This document shows, one piece after another, positions 42,098 through 52,361 of a DNA stretch of 64,000 nucleotides (positions within the stretch are counted from its first letter, which is position 1; every line of letters starts with the position of its first letter). The position numbers and the translations under genes were made by a program. The notes beneath the pieces were generated by a model, which searched no databases, had not been told where the DNA came from, and worked only from the letters and a program-made list of their open reading frames with translations. Source of the stretch: Mycobacterium sp. 852002-51163_SCH5372311 (GTDB lineage Bacteria > Actinomycetota > Actinomycetes > Mycobacteriales > Mycobacteriaceae); assembly GCF_001667115.1 (NCBI RefSeq), contig NZ_LZIJ01000164.1:23546-87545 (forward strand), given 5' to 3'.

Positions 42098-42157
42098 GCG
42101 AGCAGACGCAGAATCGCCCTAAACACGCGTCGCGAGTGCGATTCTCTGTCTGCTCGC
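42098..42157. terminator. Inverted repeat family A, copy 2, between convergent greA and metB
   Basis: Arms GCGAGCAGACGCAGAATCGC (42098-42117) and its near-complement (42138-42157) match at 18 of 20 positions around a 20-base loop. It exactly fills the gap between two convergent stop codons, where a bidirectional terminator is expected. Related copies lie at 2177, 59145 and 63899. Confidence 0.65.
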
Positions 42158-42162
42158 GGTCG

Positions 42163-43344
42163 TTAGCCGAGCGCCTGTTCGAGGTCGGCCAGCAGGTCGG
42201 CGATGTCCTCGATGCCGACCGACAGCCGCACCAGGTCGTCGGGTACCTCCAATTGCGAACCGGCCGTCGACGCGTGCGTCATGGCGCTGGGATGTTCGAT
42301 CAGCGATTCCACCCCACCCAGCGACTCCGCCAGGATGAACACCCGCGTACGCGCGCACAGATTTTCCGCGGCTTGCCGCCCTGACCGCATCCGCACCGAG
42401 ACCATGCCACCGAAGCCCGCCATCTGCCGCGCGGCGATCTCATGCCCGGGATGAGTCGGCAGACCGGGATACAACACGTCGCTAACCGACGGATGCCCGG
42501 CCATGAATTCCGCTACGGCAAGGGCGTTTTCGCTGTGCCGCTGCATCCGAAGCACCAGAGTCTTCAGGCCACGCATCGTCAGGTAGGCGTCGAACGGGCC
42601 CGGCACCGCGCCGGCCCCGTTCTGCAGGAAAGCGAAAGCGGCGTCCAGCTCTTCGTCGTTGGTGATCAACGCGCCGCCCACCACATCGGAATGCCCTCCG
42701 ATGTACTTGGTGGTCGAGTGCAGCACCACATCGGCGCCCAGTGTCAACGGCTGCTGTAGCGCGGGCGAGGCAAACGTGTTGTCCACCAACACTTTTACCG
42801 GCTTATCGGCGGTGCGTCGGGCGGCAAGGTCGGCGATTGCAGTGATATCGGCGATCGAGAGCAGCGGGTTGGTCGGTGTTTCCACCCAGATCAGCCGTGT
42901 TCGGGGTTTGAGCGCCGCTGCGACGGCGTCCAGGTCGGCCAGCGCCACCGGGGTGTACTCGACGCCCCACTGCGTGAACACCTTGTCGATCAAGCGAAAT
43001 GTGCCGCCGTACGCGTCGTTCGGGATGACCACATGATCCCCGGGTCGCAGCATCGCCCGTAGCGCACAATCGGTCGCCGCCATCCCGGAACCGAAGGCCC
43101 GTCCGTACGCACCGTCTTCCACCGCGGCCAGCGCGGCCTCCAATGCCGTCCGCGTCGGGTTGCCGGTGCGCGCGTATTCGAATCCGCCACGCAGACCGCC
43201 GACACCGTCCTGGGCGAACGTGCTGCTCGCGTAAATCGGGGTGTTTACCGCGCCCGTCGAAGGGTCGGGGCGGTAGCCGGCATGAATGGCTTTGGTGGCC
43301 AGTCCGGTGAATGCGTCGGAGTCTTCGGTCATCTTTCCGGTCAT
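42163..43344 (-). CDS. metB: Cystathionine gamma-synthase/lyase family PLP enzyme
   Basis: A 393-residue enzyme of the Cys/Met metabolism PLP family, matching H37Rv MetB (Rv1079), which joins O-succinylhomoserine and Cys or acts as cystathionine lyase. The PLP Lys is in HSTTKYIGGHSDVVGG, with YARTGNPTR, GSGMAATDCAL and VDNTFASPALQQPL as other signatures. Its neighbour cbs makes or uses cystathionine, so the two support transsulfuration. The ATG at 43344 lies 7 bases after TACGCT (leaderless); an ATG at 43332 is the alternative. The family B repeat array begins 13 bases upstream. Confidence 0.94.
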   Translation of the reverse strand: MTGKMTEDSDAFTGLATKAIHAGYRPDPSTGAVNTPIYASSTFAQDGVGGLRGGFEYARTGNPTRTALEAALAAVEDGAYGRAFGSGMAATDCALRAMLRPGDHVVIPNDAYGGTFRLIDKVFTQWGVEYTPVALADLDAVAAALKPRTRLIWVETPTNPLLSIADITAIADLAARRTADKPVKVLVDNTFASPALQQPLTLGADVVLHSTTKYIGGHSDVVGGALITNDEELDAAFAFLQNGAGAVPGPFDAYLTMRGLKTLVLRMQRHSENALAVAEFMAGHPSVSDVLYPGLPTHPGHEIAARQMAGFGGMVSVRMRSGRQAAENLCARTRVFILAESLGGVESLIEHPSAMTHASTAGSQLEVPDDLVRLSVGIEDIADLLADLEQALG

Positions 43345-43356
43345 CGAGCACAGCGT

Positions 43357-43504
43357 AGTGAGGGTCGTGAGCGCGGCGTAGCCGGGCGCGGCGGACCCGA
43401 ACCATCGACCCAGTGAGGGTCGCAAGTCCGGCGTCGCCGGGCGCGGCGGACCCGAACCATCGACCCAGTGAGGGTCGCGAGCGCTGCGTAGCCGGACGCG
43501 GCGA
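43357..43504. repeat. 55-bp tandem hairpin repeat (family B), three copies in the metB promoter
   Basis: Units start at 43357, 43412 and 43467, an exact 55-bp period, with the last truncated. Outer arms are GGGTC/GACCC and the core is GCGCGGCGTAGCCGGGCGC with some drift in copies 2 and 3. The array lies between the stop of the pra-like gene (43528) and the metB start (43344), and overlaps the likely -35 region of metB. Confidence 0.85.
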
Positions 43505-43527
43505 GCTCACTTCGACGAGCGGCACCG

Positions 43528-44142
43528 TCAGATCGGCAGGCACACCGTCGTCATGATCTTGTCCGCCAGCGTTTGACGTTTCCCGTCCCACAGGGGGAGC
43601 AGAAAGCCGATATAGCAGATGGCCGCGTCGGCTGTGTGCGCGAGTTGACGCAAGACGGACATCCCGAAACCGAGTGGCTGCCCGGTGATTTCGCTGACCA
43701 CCTTGAACTTCATGATCGACTTGCCGATGCTCGACCCGGTGGTGCCCTGGCGGTAGCCGTTGTTCCACAACATGTAGGCAAGCCCGGCCAGCAGCAGCAC
43801 GGCAAACGACACCGGGCCGATCACCGAGGGCTCGGAGCACTGCGTGGTTGCGGTGTACCCCGAGGCATTGGGGGCGCACGAGCCCGAGCCGGTGAGAACA
43901 GCGTTGAGCACTGCGCCGATGCCGATCACAAGGTAGACCGGGCCGTAGTCGATGAGCCCAGCCAGCGCCCGCGTGGTCCACGGCGTGTAGTTCTCCGTCG
44001 GCTGAGCCCGCACCGCCGGTCCGGGCGGTGGCGGCGCGACGGCACCCGAGGACGGGGGCGGCGGCGGATAGGACATGCCGTCGGGCAGCGGAGGTGGCGG
44101 GGGCGGCGGGGAGAACTCGCCAGGAGGCGGTTGTTCGGTCAT
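43528..44142 (-). CDS. pra: Pro-rich antigen homologue Pra (RDD-domain membrane protein)
   Basis: A 204-residue protein, corresponding to Rv1078. The first 65 residues are nearly all Pro, Gly and Ser (EFSPPPPPPPLPDGMSYPPPPP) and cytoplasmic. The RDD domain follows with membrane segments RALAGLIDYGPVYLVIGIG, VSFAVLLLAGLAYMLW and ICYIGFLLPLW, and conserved Arg/Asp residues. RDD proteins are thought to transport small solutes or ions. The ATG at 44142 has GGAAGG upstream. It lies between cbs and metB in a sulfur amino acid region, as in H37Rv. Confidence 0.92.
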   Translation of the reverse strand: MTEQPPPGEFSPPPPPPPLPDGMSYPPPPPSSGAVAPPPPGPAVRAQPTENYTPWTTRALAGLIDYGPVYLVIGIGAVLNAVLTGSGSCAPNASGYTATTQCSEPSVIGPVSFAVLLLAGLAYMLWNNGYRQGTTGSSIGKSIMKFKVVSEITGQPLGFGMSVLRQLAHTADAAICYIGFLLPLWDGKRQTLADKIMTTVCLPI

Positions 44143-44245
44143 GGGGCAACCTTCCACTCGGAAGACACAAACAAGGGAAGAAGCTGAACTGGGCCGCATC
44201 ACCGTACCTGAGCGCCTTGATGCGGCCGTCACCTCGGGACCGCGG

Positions 44246-45640
<1,395 letters not shown>

Positions 45641-45713
45641 GCGTTCATCGTCTCAGGCGATTTGGGGCCGCGCACAACCACTCCACCGGCCCGGCACAGC
45701 CGGACCGGTGGAG

Positions 45714-46781
45714 TTATCCGGTGGCTTCGCGGATGTACTCGCCGATCTGGCGCAGCGAACGAAGCGCCTCGGGCACCAGCGGAGCAGCGAGTTGGAAGTC
45801 GTGAACCTGGCCAGGCCAGACACGTACCTCGGCGGGCACCCCGACGGCCGCCAGCCTGCTGGCAGCCAACTGCGCGTCGTGCAACAACACCTCCGACCCG
45901 GAAACGTGGATCAGCGTCCGCGGCAGGCCGGGTTTGATGTGCTCCAAAGGCTCGTAAATCTCTTCGGGCTTGCCGTCGACAATGTGCTTGGCGGCGGCGC
46001 TAGCAACCAACTCGATAAGCGCGTCGAACGCCTTTGCCGGGAACATCGCATCGCACTTGATGTTGGGATGCGCCTGCTTGCATTCCTTTGCTAGCTGAAG
46101 CAGTGGCGAGATTGCCACCAGCCCGGCGGGCTCCTCGCCTTCGTCTTGCAGACGCTGCGCGAGGGCCAGCGCGAGGTAGCCGCCGGCGGAATCTCCTGCC
46201 AGTACTATCTGGTCCGGCTCGTAGCCGCGCGAGCGCAGCCAGCGGTAGCCGTCGTAGCAGTCGTCCAAGGCCATTCCGATCGAATGCTTGGGCAGCAGCC
46301 GGTAGTTGACGATCAGCACCGGCGCGTCAGCAAACTTCGATAGCGACTCAACGAGGCGGCCATGGGAGTTTGCTCCGCAAGTCAGGAATGCACCGCCGTG
46401 CAGATAGACAACTACCCGTCGCGTGCCATCCGCGGGCAACACCCCGGGCGCTCGCACCAGCTGAGCGGATGCATTGGGCAAGGTCACCTCGGCCCGCACG
46501 GTAGCGGACACCGGAAGCAGCATCTTGGCCGTCAGGTCGACGAGACTCCACGGCCAGGGCAGATTGGGAACGTAGCTGCCGACGGCTAGAACCGGCCGGA
46601 TTGTCAACCATGAGGCCAGCGTGGCTAATCGCGCAGGGATGCTAGGCCCGGATTCCAGTACCTCGACGGGAGCGGCGTCGCTGATGGCGAATATGCGGGT
46701 TTCGGCCCTACGGGCGCGCAGTATGTCGCGCGGCCGGATGGCATGGCGGGGCGAGCCGGATACCTTACTAGGTGCGGTCAT
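45714..46781 (-). CDS. lipU: Esterase/lipase of the hormone-sensitive lipase family
   Basis: A 355-residue protein corresponding to Rv1076 (LipU). The HSL-type motif VVVYLHGGAFLTCGANSHG gives the oxyanion hole, GDSAGGYLALALA the nucleophile Ser, and the C terminus VWPGQVHDFQL the His. Such enzymes cut short- to medium-chain esters in the cytosol or at the membrane. The ATG at 46781 (MTAPSK) is preferred to a GTG three codons upstream. It diverges from the SGNH hydrolase gene across 232 bases. Confidence 0.93.
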   Translation of the reverse strand: MTAPSKVSGSPRHAIRPRDILRARRAETRIFAISDAAPVEVLESGPSIPARLATLASWLTIRPVLAVGSYVPNLPWPWSLVDLTAKMLLPVSATVRAEVTLPNASAQLVRAPGVLPADGTRRVVVYLHGGAFLTCGANSHGRLVESLSKFADAPVLIVNYRLLPKHSIGMALDDCYDGYRWLRSRGYEPDQIVLAGDSAGGYLALALAQRLQDEGEEPAGLVAISPLLQLAKECKQAHPNIKCDAMFPAKAFDALIELVASAAAKHIVDGKPEEIYEPLEHIKPGLPRTLIHVSGSEVLLHDAQLAASRLAAVGVPAEVRVWPGQVHDFQLAAPLVPEALRSLRQIGEYIREATG

Positions 46782-47013
46782 GCTCAACACTTCCTACGCC
46801 GTTGTAGTCCGATACAGCATGTGACGAAGCGGCTTGGGCTTCGGTTCAACTGCTTATCCCCAGGCTTTCTGCCAACCCCGCAAACTTAGCTTGACAGCGC
46901 TTTCTGGGTACAACATGTGAAGAAGCTAATTCGATACCACATTTCTTCCACAACGTAATGGCGCAGTTTGTCGGTGGCACACGCAAACTCTGCAGACGAC
47001 CTAAACTTGATGC

Positions 47014-47997
47014 GTGACCATACGGGTGCCGCGTCGCTCGACGATCGCTCTGGCCACAGCAGGTGCGCTTGCCTCGACAGGTACGGCCTACTTGGGGGCG
47101 CGCAATCTACTGGTCGGCCAGGCGACGCAGGCGCGCACCATCATTCCGAAGTCGTGGGACGTCCCACCGCGCGCCGACGGCGTGTACACCCGAGGCGGCG
47201 GGCCGGTCCAGCGCTGGCAGCGCGGCATGCCCGTCGACCTGCACCTGATGATGTTCGGCGACTCGACGGCCGCCGGCTACGGCTGCACCAGTGTCGACGA
47301 AGTGCCCGGCGTGCTGATCGCCCGCGCAGTGGCCGCGCACACCGGCAAGCGGGTCCGGTTGAGCACCAAAGCCATCGTCGGGGCCACCTCGAAAGGCGTT
47401 GGCGGCCAAGTAGACGCGATGTTCGTGGCCGGCCCACCGCCGGACGCGGCGATCGTAATGGTCGGCGCGAACGACATCACGGGGCTGAACGGCATCAGCC
47501 AGTCCGCGGCGCGGCTGGGCATGGCGGTACACAAGCTGCGCGCCCGCGGCGCGGTGGTGATCGTCGGCACCTGCCCGGACTTGGGCGTCATCACCGCCAT
47601 CCCCCAGCCGCTGCGTTCAATCGCGCACACCCGAGGTGTGCAGCTGGCGCGCGCTCAGGCCACCGCCGTCAAGGCGGCCGGCGGCGTGCCGGTTCCACTG
47701 GGTCAGCTCATGGCACCCCATTTCCGGACCATGCCGGACGTGATGTTCTCCCCGGACGGCTATCACCCCGCCGCCCCGGCGTATGCGCTGGCGGCCGAAC
47801 AGTTGCTAGTCGCGCTGTCCGATGCGCTGGGCATCGCGACGAGCGAAAAGGACGCCGGCCCAACGATTCAACTGCCGTCGCGGCCCAGCGCCCCGGTGCT
47901 GGGTCAGGCGCATACGCGTCTCAGCGTCATGTCGCGCCTCTGGAGACGTCCTTCGCCGGCTGCCCCGTCCTCGTGTGAACCGGTGAGCAGCGGCTAG
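47014..47997 (+). CDS. Exported SGNH-type hydrolase (Rv1075c-like)
   Basis: A 327-residue protein. The N terminus has a signal or anchor (RSTIALATAGALASTGTAYLGARNLL). The SGNH/GDSL esterase domain shows MMFGDSTAAGYG (nucleophile Ser), VGANDITG (Asn) and SPDGYHPAAPAYALAA (Asp/His). The H37Rv homologue, Rv1075c, has been described as a GDSL-type esterase. The GTG start lies 6 bases after TAAACT (47002-47007), a clear leaderless promoter. The last 50 residues are low-complexity. Confidence 0.92.
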   Translation: MTIRVPRRSTIALATAGALASTGTAYLGARNLLVGQATQARTIIPKSWDVPPRADGVYTRGGGPVQRWQRGMPVDLHLMMFGDSTAAGYGCTSVDEVPGVLIARAVAAHTGKRVRLSTKAIVGATSKGVGGQVDAMFVAGPPPDAAIVMVGANDITGLNGISQSAARLGMAVHKLRARGAVVIVGTCPDLGVITAIPQPLRSIAHTRGVQLARAQATAVKAAGGVPVPLGQLMAPHFRTMPDVMFSPDGYHPAAPAYALAAEQLLVALSDALGIATSEKDAGPTIQLPSRPSAPVLGQAHTRLSVMSRLWRRPSPAAPSSCEPVSSG

Positions 47998-48082
47998 ATT
48001 TGTCTGCGTCTTACTGAAGCCGGGCCGGGGTGGTTCACCACTCGATCCGAGGCGAGCCCGCAGCCCGAATAAAGGAGCCGTC

Positions 48083-49300
48083 ATGCCGGAAGCCGTCATC
48101 GTCTCAACTGCCCGCTCACCGATCGGCCGAGCCATGAAGGGGTCACTGGTCAACATGCGGCCCGACGACCTGGCCGTACAGATGGTTCGCGCCGCACTCG
48201 ACAAGGTCCCGGCGCTGAACCCGCATCAGATCGACGACCTCATCCTCGGATGCGGTCTGCCCGGCGGCGAGCAGGGCTTCAACATGGCGCGCGTCGTCGC
48301 GGTTGCGCTCGGCTACGACTTCCTGCCGGGTACCACCGTCAACCGGTACTGCTCGTCGTCGCTGCAGACCACCCGGATGGCGTTCCACGCGATCAAGGCC
48401 GGGGAGGGCGACGCGTTCATCTCAGCGGGCGTCGAGACCGTATCCCGGTTCGGCAAGGGCAACTCCGACTCCTGGCCGGACACCAAGAACCCGCTTTTCG
48501 ACGAGGCCCAGGAGCGCACGAGCGCCGCGGCCGCGGGCGCAGACGAATGGCACGACCCCCGCGCGGACGGGAACGTGCCCGATGTCTACATCGCGATGGG
48601 GCAGACCGCCGAGAACGTGGCGATCATGACCGGTATCAGCCGCGAGGACCAGGACCATTGGGGGGTGCGCAGCCAGAACCGCGCCGAAGAGGCGATCAAG
48701 AGCGGATTCTTCGACCGGGAGATCATCCCGGTCACCCTGCCCGACGGCAGCACCGTCAGCACCGACGATGGGCCGCGGCCGGGCACCACATACGAGAAGG
48801 TCAGCGAGCTCAAACCGGTGTTCCGGCCTAACGGCACCGTGACCGCCGGCAATGCCTGTCCGTTGAATGACGGCGCGGCCGCGCTGGTGATCACCAGCGA
48901 CACCAAGGCCAAGGAGCTGGGGCTGACACCGCTGGCGCGCATCGTGTCCACCGGGGTCAGCGGGCTCTCGCCGGAAATCATGGGCCTAGGGCCGATCGAG
49001 GCGTCCAAGCAGGCGCTGCAACGCGCCGGCATGTCGATCAATGACATCGACTTGTTCGAGATCAACGAGGCCTTCGCGGTGCAGGTGCTGGGCTCGGCAC
49101 GCGAGTTGGGAATCGACGAGGACAAGCTCAACGTTTCCGGCGGCGCGATAGCTTTGGGCCATCCGTTCGGCATGACCGGCGCCCGTATCGCCACCACGCT
49201 GCTGAACAACCTGCAGACCCACGACAAAACGTTCGGCCTGGAGACCATGTGTGTGGGCGGCGGCCAGGGCATGGCGATGGTGCTCGAGCGGCTGTCATGA
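48083..49300 (+). CDS. fadA3: Acetyl-CoA C-acyltransferase (thiolase) FadA3
   Basis: A 405-residue thiolase that cleaves 3-ketoacyl-CoA to acetyl-CoA and a shortened acyl-CoA in beta-oxidation. The nucleophile Cys is in NRYCSSS (C90), the base His in ALGHPFGMTGAR (about 360), and the second Cys in MCVGGGQG (about 390). AAAGGAG lies 6 bases before the ATG. The gene ends in a run of T residues and an 18-bp hairpin. Confidence 0.96.
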   Translation: MPEAVIVSTARSPIGRAMKGSLVNMRPDDLAVQMVRAALDKVPALNPHQIDDLILGCGLPGGEQGFNMARVVAVALGYDFLPGTTVNRYCSSSLQTTRMAFHAIKAGEGDAFISAGVETVSRFGKGNSDSWPDTKNPLFDEAQERTSAAAAGADEWHDPRADGNVPDVYIAMGQTAENVAIMTGISREDQDHWGVRSQNRAEEAIKSGFFDREIIPVTLPDGSTVSTDDGPRPGTTYEKVSELKPVFRPNGTVTAGNACPLNDGAAALVITSDTKAKELGLTPLARIVSTGVSGLSPEIMGLGPIEASKQALQRAGMSINDIDLFEINEAFAVQVLGSARELGIDEDKLNVSGGAIALGHPFGMTGARIATTLLNNLQTHDKTFGLETMCVGGGQGMAMVLERLS

Positions 49301-49307
49301 TTTTTTG

Positions 49308-49358
49308 CCGTTGATGTGATGAAGGGGCGGGGCCTCCGCTCCTTCATCACATCAACGG
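49308..49358 (+). terminator. 18-bp perfect stem-loop after fadA3
   Basis: CCGTTGATGTGATGAAGG (49308-49325) pairs perfectly with 49341-49358 around a 15-base GC-rich loop. It begins 8 bases after the fadA3 stop, behind TTTTTT at 49301-49306. This is one of the longest perfect stems in the window and a strong candidate terminator of fadA3. Confidence 0.75.
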
Positions 49359-49377
49359 AACGCCCGACACAGCAAAA

Positions 49378-49400
49378 GCCCCCGACAATGTGTCGGGGGC
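49378..49400 (-). terminator. Intrinsic terminator of the Bax1-I gene
   Basis: GCCCCCGACA-ATG-TGTCGGGGGC, a perfect 10-bp stem. On the minus strand it is followed by TTTTGCT, a canonical intrinsic terminator 17 bases after the stop of the Bax inhibitor-like gene. Confidence 0.75.
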
Positions 49401-49416
49401 CTTTGCGTCTCGCGAG

Positions 49417-50280
49417 CTAGTCGCTCTGGAAGTAAGTGATCAGGCGCAGGATCTCCGTATACACCCAGACCAGGGTGAGGGTGAGGCCCAGCGCGACACT
49501 CCAAGCCGCCTTCTCCGGCGCTCCGGCGCGGATGAGCTGATCGGCCTCATCGAAGTCGAGCAGGAAGAAGAACGCCCCGACGCAGATGGCCACCAGGGAG
49601 AAAAGCACCGCCAGCCAGGGGATGCCGGCGTCATGTGGACCGCCGCGGATGCCGAGGCCCGCGCCGCCGTTGACTCCGAATATCGCCAGAAGGGCATTGA
49701 CGAACACGAGAACAACCACGCCGAACCCTGCGGCGATGACCATACGGGTGAACCTCGGCGTGACCCGGATGGCGCCGGTCTTGTAGACGACGAGCATGCC
49801 GAACATCACGCCCAGGGTGCCGGCGATCGCTTGGCCGATCATCATTCCGGCGCTGGTCGCCTGGCCTCCGACGCGCACCGGGAAAGTCAGCACGAACGAG
49901 AAGGCGCCCAGTGCCAACCCCTCGAGCACGGCGTAGCTGAGCACGATCGCGGGGTTGTCCTGCTTGCGCGCGAAAATGGCGATCATCACGAGTACGAACG
50001 CCCCCAGCCCGCCGATCGCGAGAAACGGCAGCGCCAGTGCGTGGTTAGACGCCACCATGAAGAACGAGACCGCCCCGACAACGGTCAAAACCGCCAGCGT
50101 GATGCCGGTCTTGGTGACGACGTCGTCGATGGTCATCGGCCGGGAGGCTGTGGCCTCCTGGTAGGGGGCGTAAGGGTTGGCCTGATACGCCTGCATCTGG
50201 GCCGGGCCAGTGCCGAACTGCGCGTATCCGCCCCGCTGTTTGGGCAGCGAACGAAATACCGGGTTACTTGTCTCCCGCAC
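49417..50280 (-). CDS. Bax inhibitor-1/YccA-family membrane protein
   Basis: A 287-residue protein with seven membrane helices of the TMBIM/YccA family, corresponding to Rv1072. The N-terminal 50 residues are polar with many Gln, Tyr and Pro. Family landmarks are the helix with NPAIVLSYAVLEGLALG and the C-terminal acidic DFDEADQLI followed by LTLVWVYTEILRLI. Homologues act as pH-dependent calcium leak channels or protease modulators. The GTG start has GAGAGG upstream. It diverges from echA9. Confidence 0.92.
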   Translation of the reverse strand: MRETSNPVFRSLPKQRGGYAQFGTGPAQMQAYQANPYAPYQEATASRPMTIDDVVTKTGITLAVLTVVGAVSFFMVASNHALALPFLAIGGLGAFVLVMIAIFARKQDNPAIVLSYAVLEGLALGAFSFVLTFPVRVGGQATSAGMMIGQAIAGTLGVMFGMLVVYKTGAIRVTPRFTRMVIAAGFGVVVLVFVNALLAIFGVNGGAGLGIRGGPHDAGIPWLAVLFSLVAICVGAFFFLLDFDEADQLIRAGAPEKAAWSVALGLTLTLVWVYTEILRLITYFQSD

Positions 50281-50516
50281 CGTCGGATCCTCTCTTAGGG
50301 CTGTGGCTCGAGCCGTGCGAACAACTACTCAACGATCAGTTATCCGCCCGGGTTCCGGGCAGAGCCGACGACATTTCCGGCTTCGCATCTGATCGTCCAT
50401 AGCAACACGTACCTTACCCGCGGGCACCCCGGAGTCACTGAGGATCTAGATTGCTGGTCAAGTCTTGATCAGCATTTCTGGACAGCTTGGCAACCCGCTT
50501 GAGGGGAGACTAGAGG

Positions 50517-51578
50517 GTGACTGAGGCCGTTACCGGCGAATCCAACGAGGTTCTGACCAGGGTCGACAACGGCATCGGCCTGATCACACTCAATCGGCCC
50601 AAGGCGATCAACTCGCTGAACCAGACGATGGTCGAGTTGCTGAGCTCGGTGCTCATCCGCTGGGCACGCGACGACGAAGTGCGCGCGGTGGTGCTGTCGG
50701 GAGCCGGCGAACGCGGACTGTGCGCCGGGGGCGACGTGGTCGCGATCTACCACAGCGCACGCAAGGACGGCGTCGACGCGCGACGATTCTGGCGCGACGA
50801 ATATCTGCTCAACGCCCGAGTCGGCGCGTTTCCGAAGCCGTACGTGTCGTTGATGGACGGCATCGTGATGGGCGGCGGGGTCGGTGTCGGCGCACACGCG
50901 AATGTCCGGGTGGTGACCGACACCTCGAAGGTCGCGATGCCGGAGGTCGGTATCGGGTTCATTCCTGACGTCGGCGGGGCGTATCTGCTGTCCCGGGCAC
51001 CCGGGGCCCTGGGCCTGTATGCCGCGCTCACCGGGGCACCGTTTTCCGGCGCCGACGCCATAGCGCTGGGTTTCGCCGACCATTACGTGCCGCACAGCGA
51101 GCTCGAGGCATTCCGCACCGCGATCGTCGCCGACGGCGTCACCAGCGCGGTCGCCCACTACGCCACTGAGCCGCCGAATAGTGACCTTGCCGCACAACGT
51201 GATTGGATCGACAAGTGTTTCGCGGGCGACACCGTCGAAGACATCGTCGCCGCGCTGCGGGCCCATGGCGGGCCCGGTGAAGATGCCGCCAACCTGATCG
51301 GCACTCGCTCCCCCATCGCGTTGTCGGTGACACTGGCAGCGGTCCGGCGGGCCGCCAAGCTGGACACGCTGGAAGATGTTCTGAATCAGGACTATCGGGT
51401 GTCGTCGGCGTCGCTGCGCTCCCACGATCTGGTAGAGGGAATCCGCGCGCAATTGGTGGATAAGGATCGCCATCCGAAGTGGTCGCCAGCGACGCTGGCC
51501 GAAGTCACGGCGGCCGACATCGAGGCATACTTCGAGCCCGTTGACGACGACTTGACTTTCCCGAAAGGTGCGGAATGA
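50517..51578 (+). CDS. echA9: 3-hydroxyisobutyryl-CoA hydrolase-type crotonase (EchA9)
   Basis: A 353-residue crotonase, corresponding to Rv1071c. The length and motifs (GERGLCAGGDVVAIY, MDGIVMGGGVGVGAHANVRV, MPEVGIGFIPDVGGAYLLSR) match 3-hydroxyisobutyryl-CoA hydrolases of valine catabolism rather than simple enoyl-CoA hydratases. The Glu and Asp at the active site are in PEVGIGFIPDVG. The GTG start is in TAGAGGGTGA. Its stop overlaps the echA8 start in an ATGA overlap. Confidence 0.92.
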   Translation: MTEAVTGESNEVLTRVDNGIGLITLNRPKAINSLNQTMVELLSSVLIRWARDDEVRAVVLSGAGERGLCAGGDVVAIYHSARKDGVDARRFWRDEYLLNARVGAFPKPYVSLMDGIVMGGGVGVGAHANVRVVTDTSKVAMPEVGIGFIPDVGGAYLLSRAPGALGLYAALTGAPFSGADAIALGFADHYVPHSELEAFRTAIVADGVTSAVAHYATEPPNSDLAAQRDWIDKCFAGDTVEDIVAALRAHGGPGEDAANLIGTRSPIALSVTLAAVRRAAKLDTLEDVLNQDYRVSSASLRSHDLVEGIRAQLVDKDRHPKWSPATLAEVTAADIEAYFEPVDDDLTFPKGAE

Positions 51579-52348
51579 CTTACGAAACCATCCTGGTAGA
51601 GCGTGATCAGCGAGTCGGCATCATCACGCTGAACCGGCCGCAGGCACTCAACGCGCTCAACAGCCAGGTGATGCACGAAGTAACCAGCGCCGCAACGGAA
51701 CTGGACAACGATTCGGACATCGGGGCCATCATCATCACCGGCTCGGCCAAGGCCTTCGCGGCCGGCGCCGACATCAAGGAAATGGCCGCCCTCAGCTTCG
51801 CCGACGCGTTCGGCGCCGACTTCTTCGCCCCGTGGGGCAAGCTGGCCGCCGTCCGCACGCCGATGATCGCAGCGGTGGCCGGACACGCGCTCGGCGGCGG
51901 CTGCGAGCTGGCGATGATGTGCGACCTGCTGATCGCTGCCGACACAGCGAAATTCGGCCAGCCGGAGATCAAACTCGGCGTGCTGCCCGGCATGGGCGGA
52001 TCGCAGCGGCTGACTCGAGCCATCGGCAAAGCCAAAGCCATGGACCTCATCCTGACCGGCCGCACCATCGACGCCGCCGAAGCCGAACGCAGCGGCCTGG
52101 TTTCGCGGGTGGTACCCGCCGACGACTTGATGTCCGAGGCAAAGGCCGTCGCGACCACCATCTCGCAAATGTCGCGCTCGGCGACCCGAATGGCCAAAGA
52201 AGCCGTCAACCGGTCGTTCGAATCCACGCTGTCCGAGGGAATTCTCTACGAGCGCAGGCTGTTTCACTCGACCTTCGCGACCGACGACCAGTCCGAGGGG
52301 ATGGCGGCCTTCATTGAGAAGCGGCCGCCGCACTTCATCCACCGATGA
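51575..52348 (+). CDS. echA8: Enoyl-CoA hydratase (EchA8)
   Basis: A 257-residue enoyl-CoA hydratase, which adds water to trans-2-enoyl-CoA in beta-oxidation. The crotonase motifs are clear: AFAAGADIKEMA for the oxyanion hole, AVAGHALGGGCELAMMCD with the first Glu region, and GQPEIKLGVLPGMGGSQRLTR with the second Glu. It is translationally coupled to echA9 and shortly followed by the membrane lipase gene. Confidence 0.96.
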   Translation: MTYETILVERDQRVGIITLNRPQALNALNSQVMHEVTSAATELDNDSDIGAIIITGSAKAFAAGADIKEMAALSFADAFGADFFAPWGKLAAVRTPMIAAVAGHALGGGCELAMMCDLLIAADTAKFGQPEIKLGVLPGMGGSQRLTRAIGKAKAMDLILTGRTIDAAEAERSGLVSRVVPADDLMSEAKAVATTISQMSRSATRMAKEAVNRSFESTLSEGILYERRLFHSTFATDDQSEGMAAFIEKRPPHFIHR

Positions 52349-52361
52349 GGTCAACCCACCG

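Noticed and set aside
43357..43504. Tandem repeats considered as a CRISPR array
   Set aside because: The units are directly adjacent with no unique spacers, and no cas genes are nearby.
48001..48082. Possible regulatory RNA upstream of fadA3
   Set aside because: The 85-base leader has a normal ribosome site and only weak pairing; no known riboswitch pattern fits.
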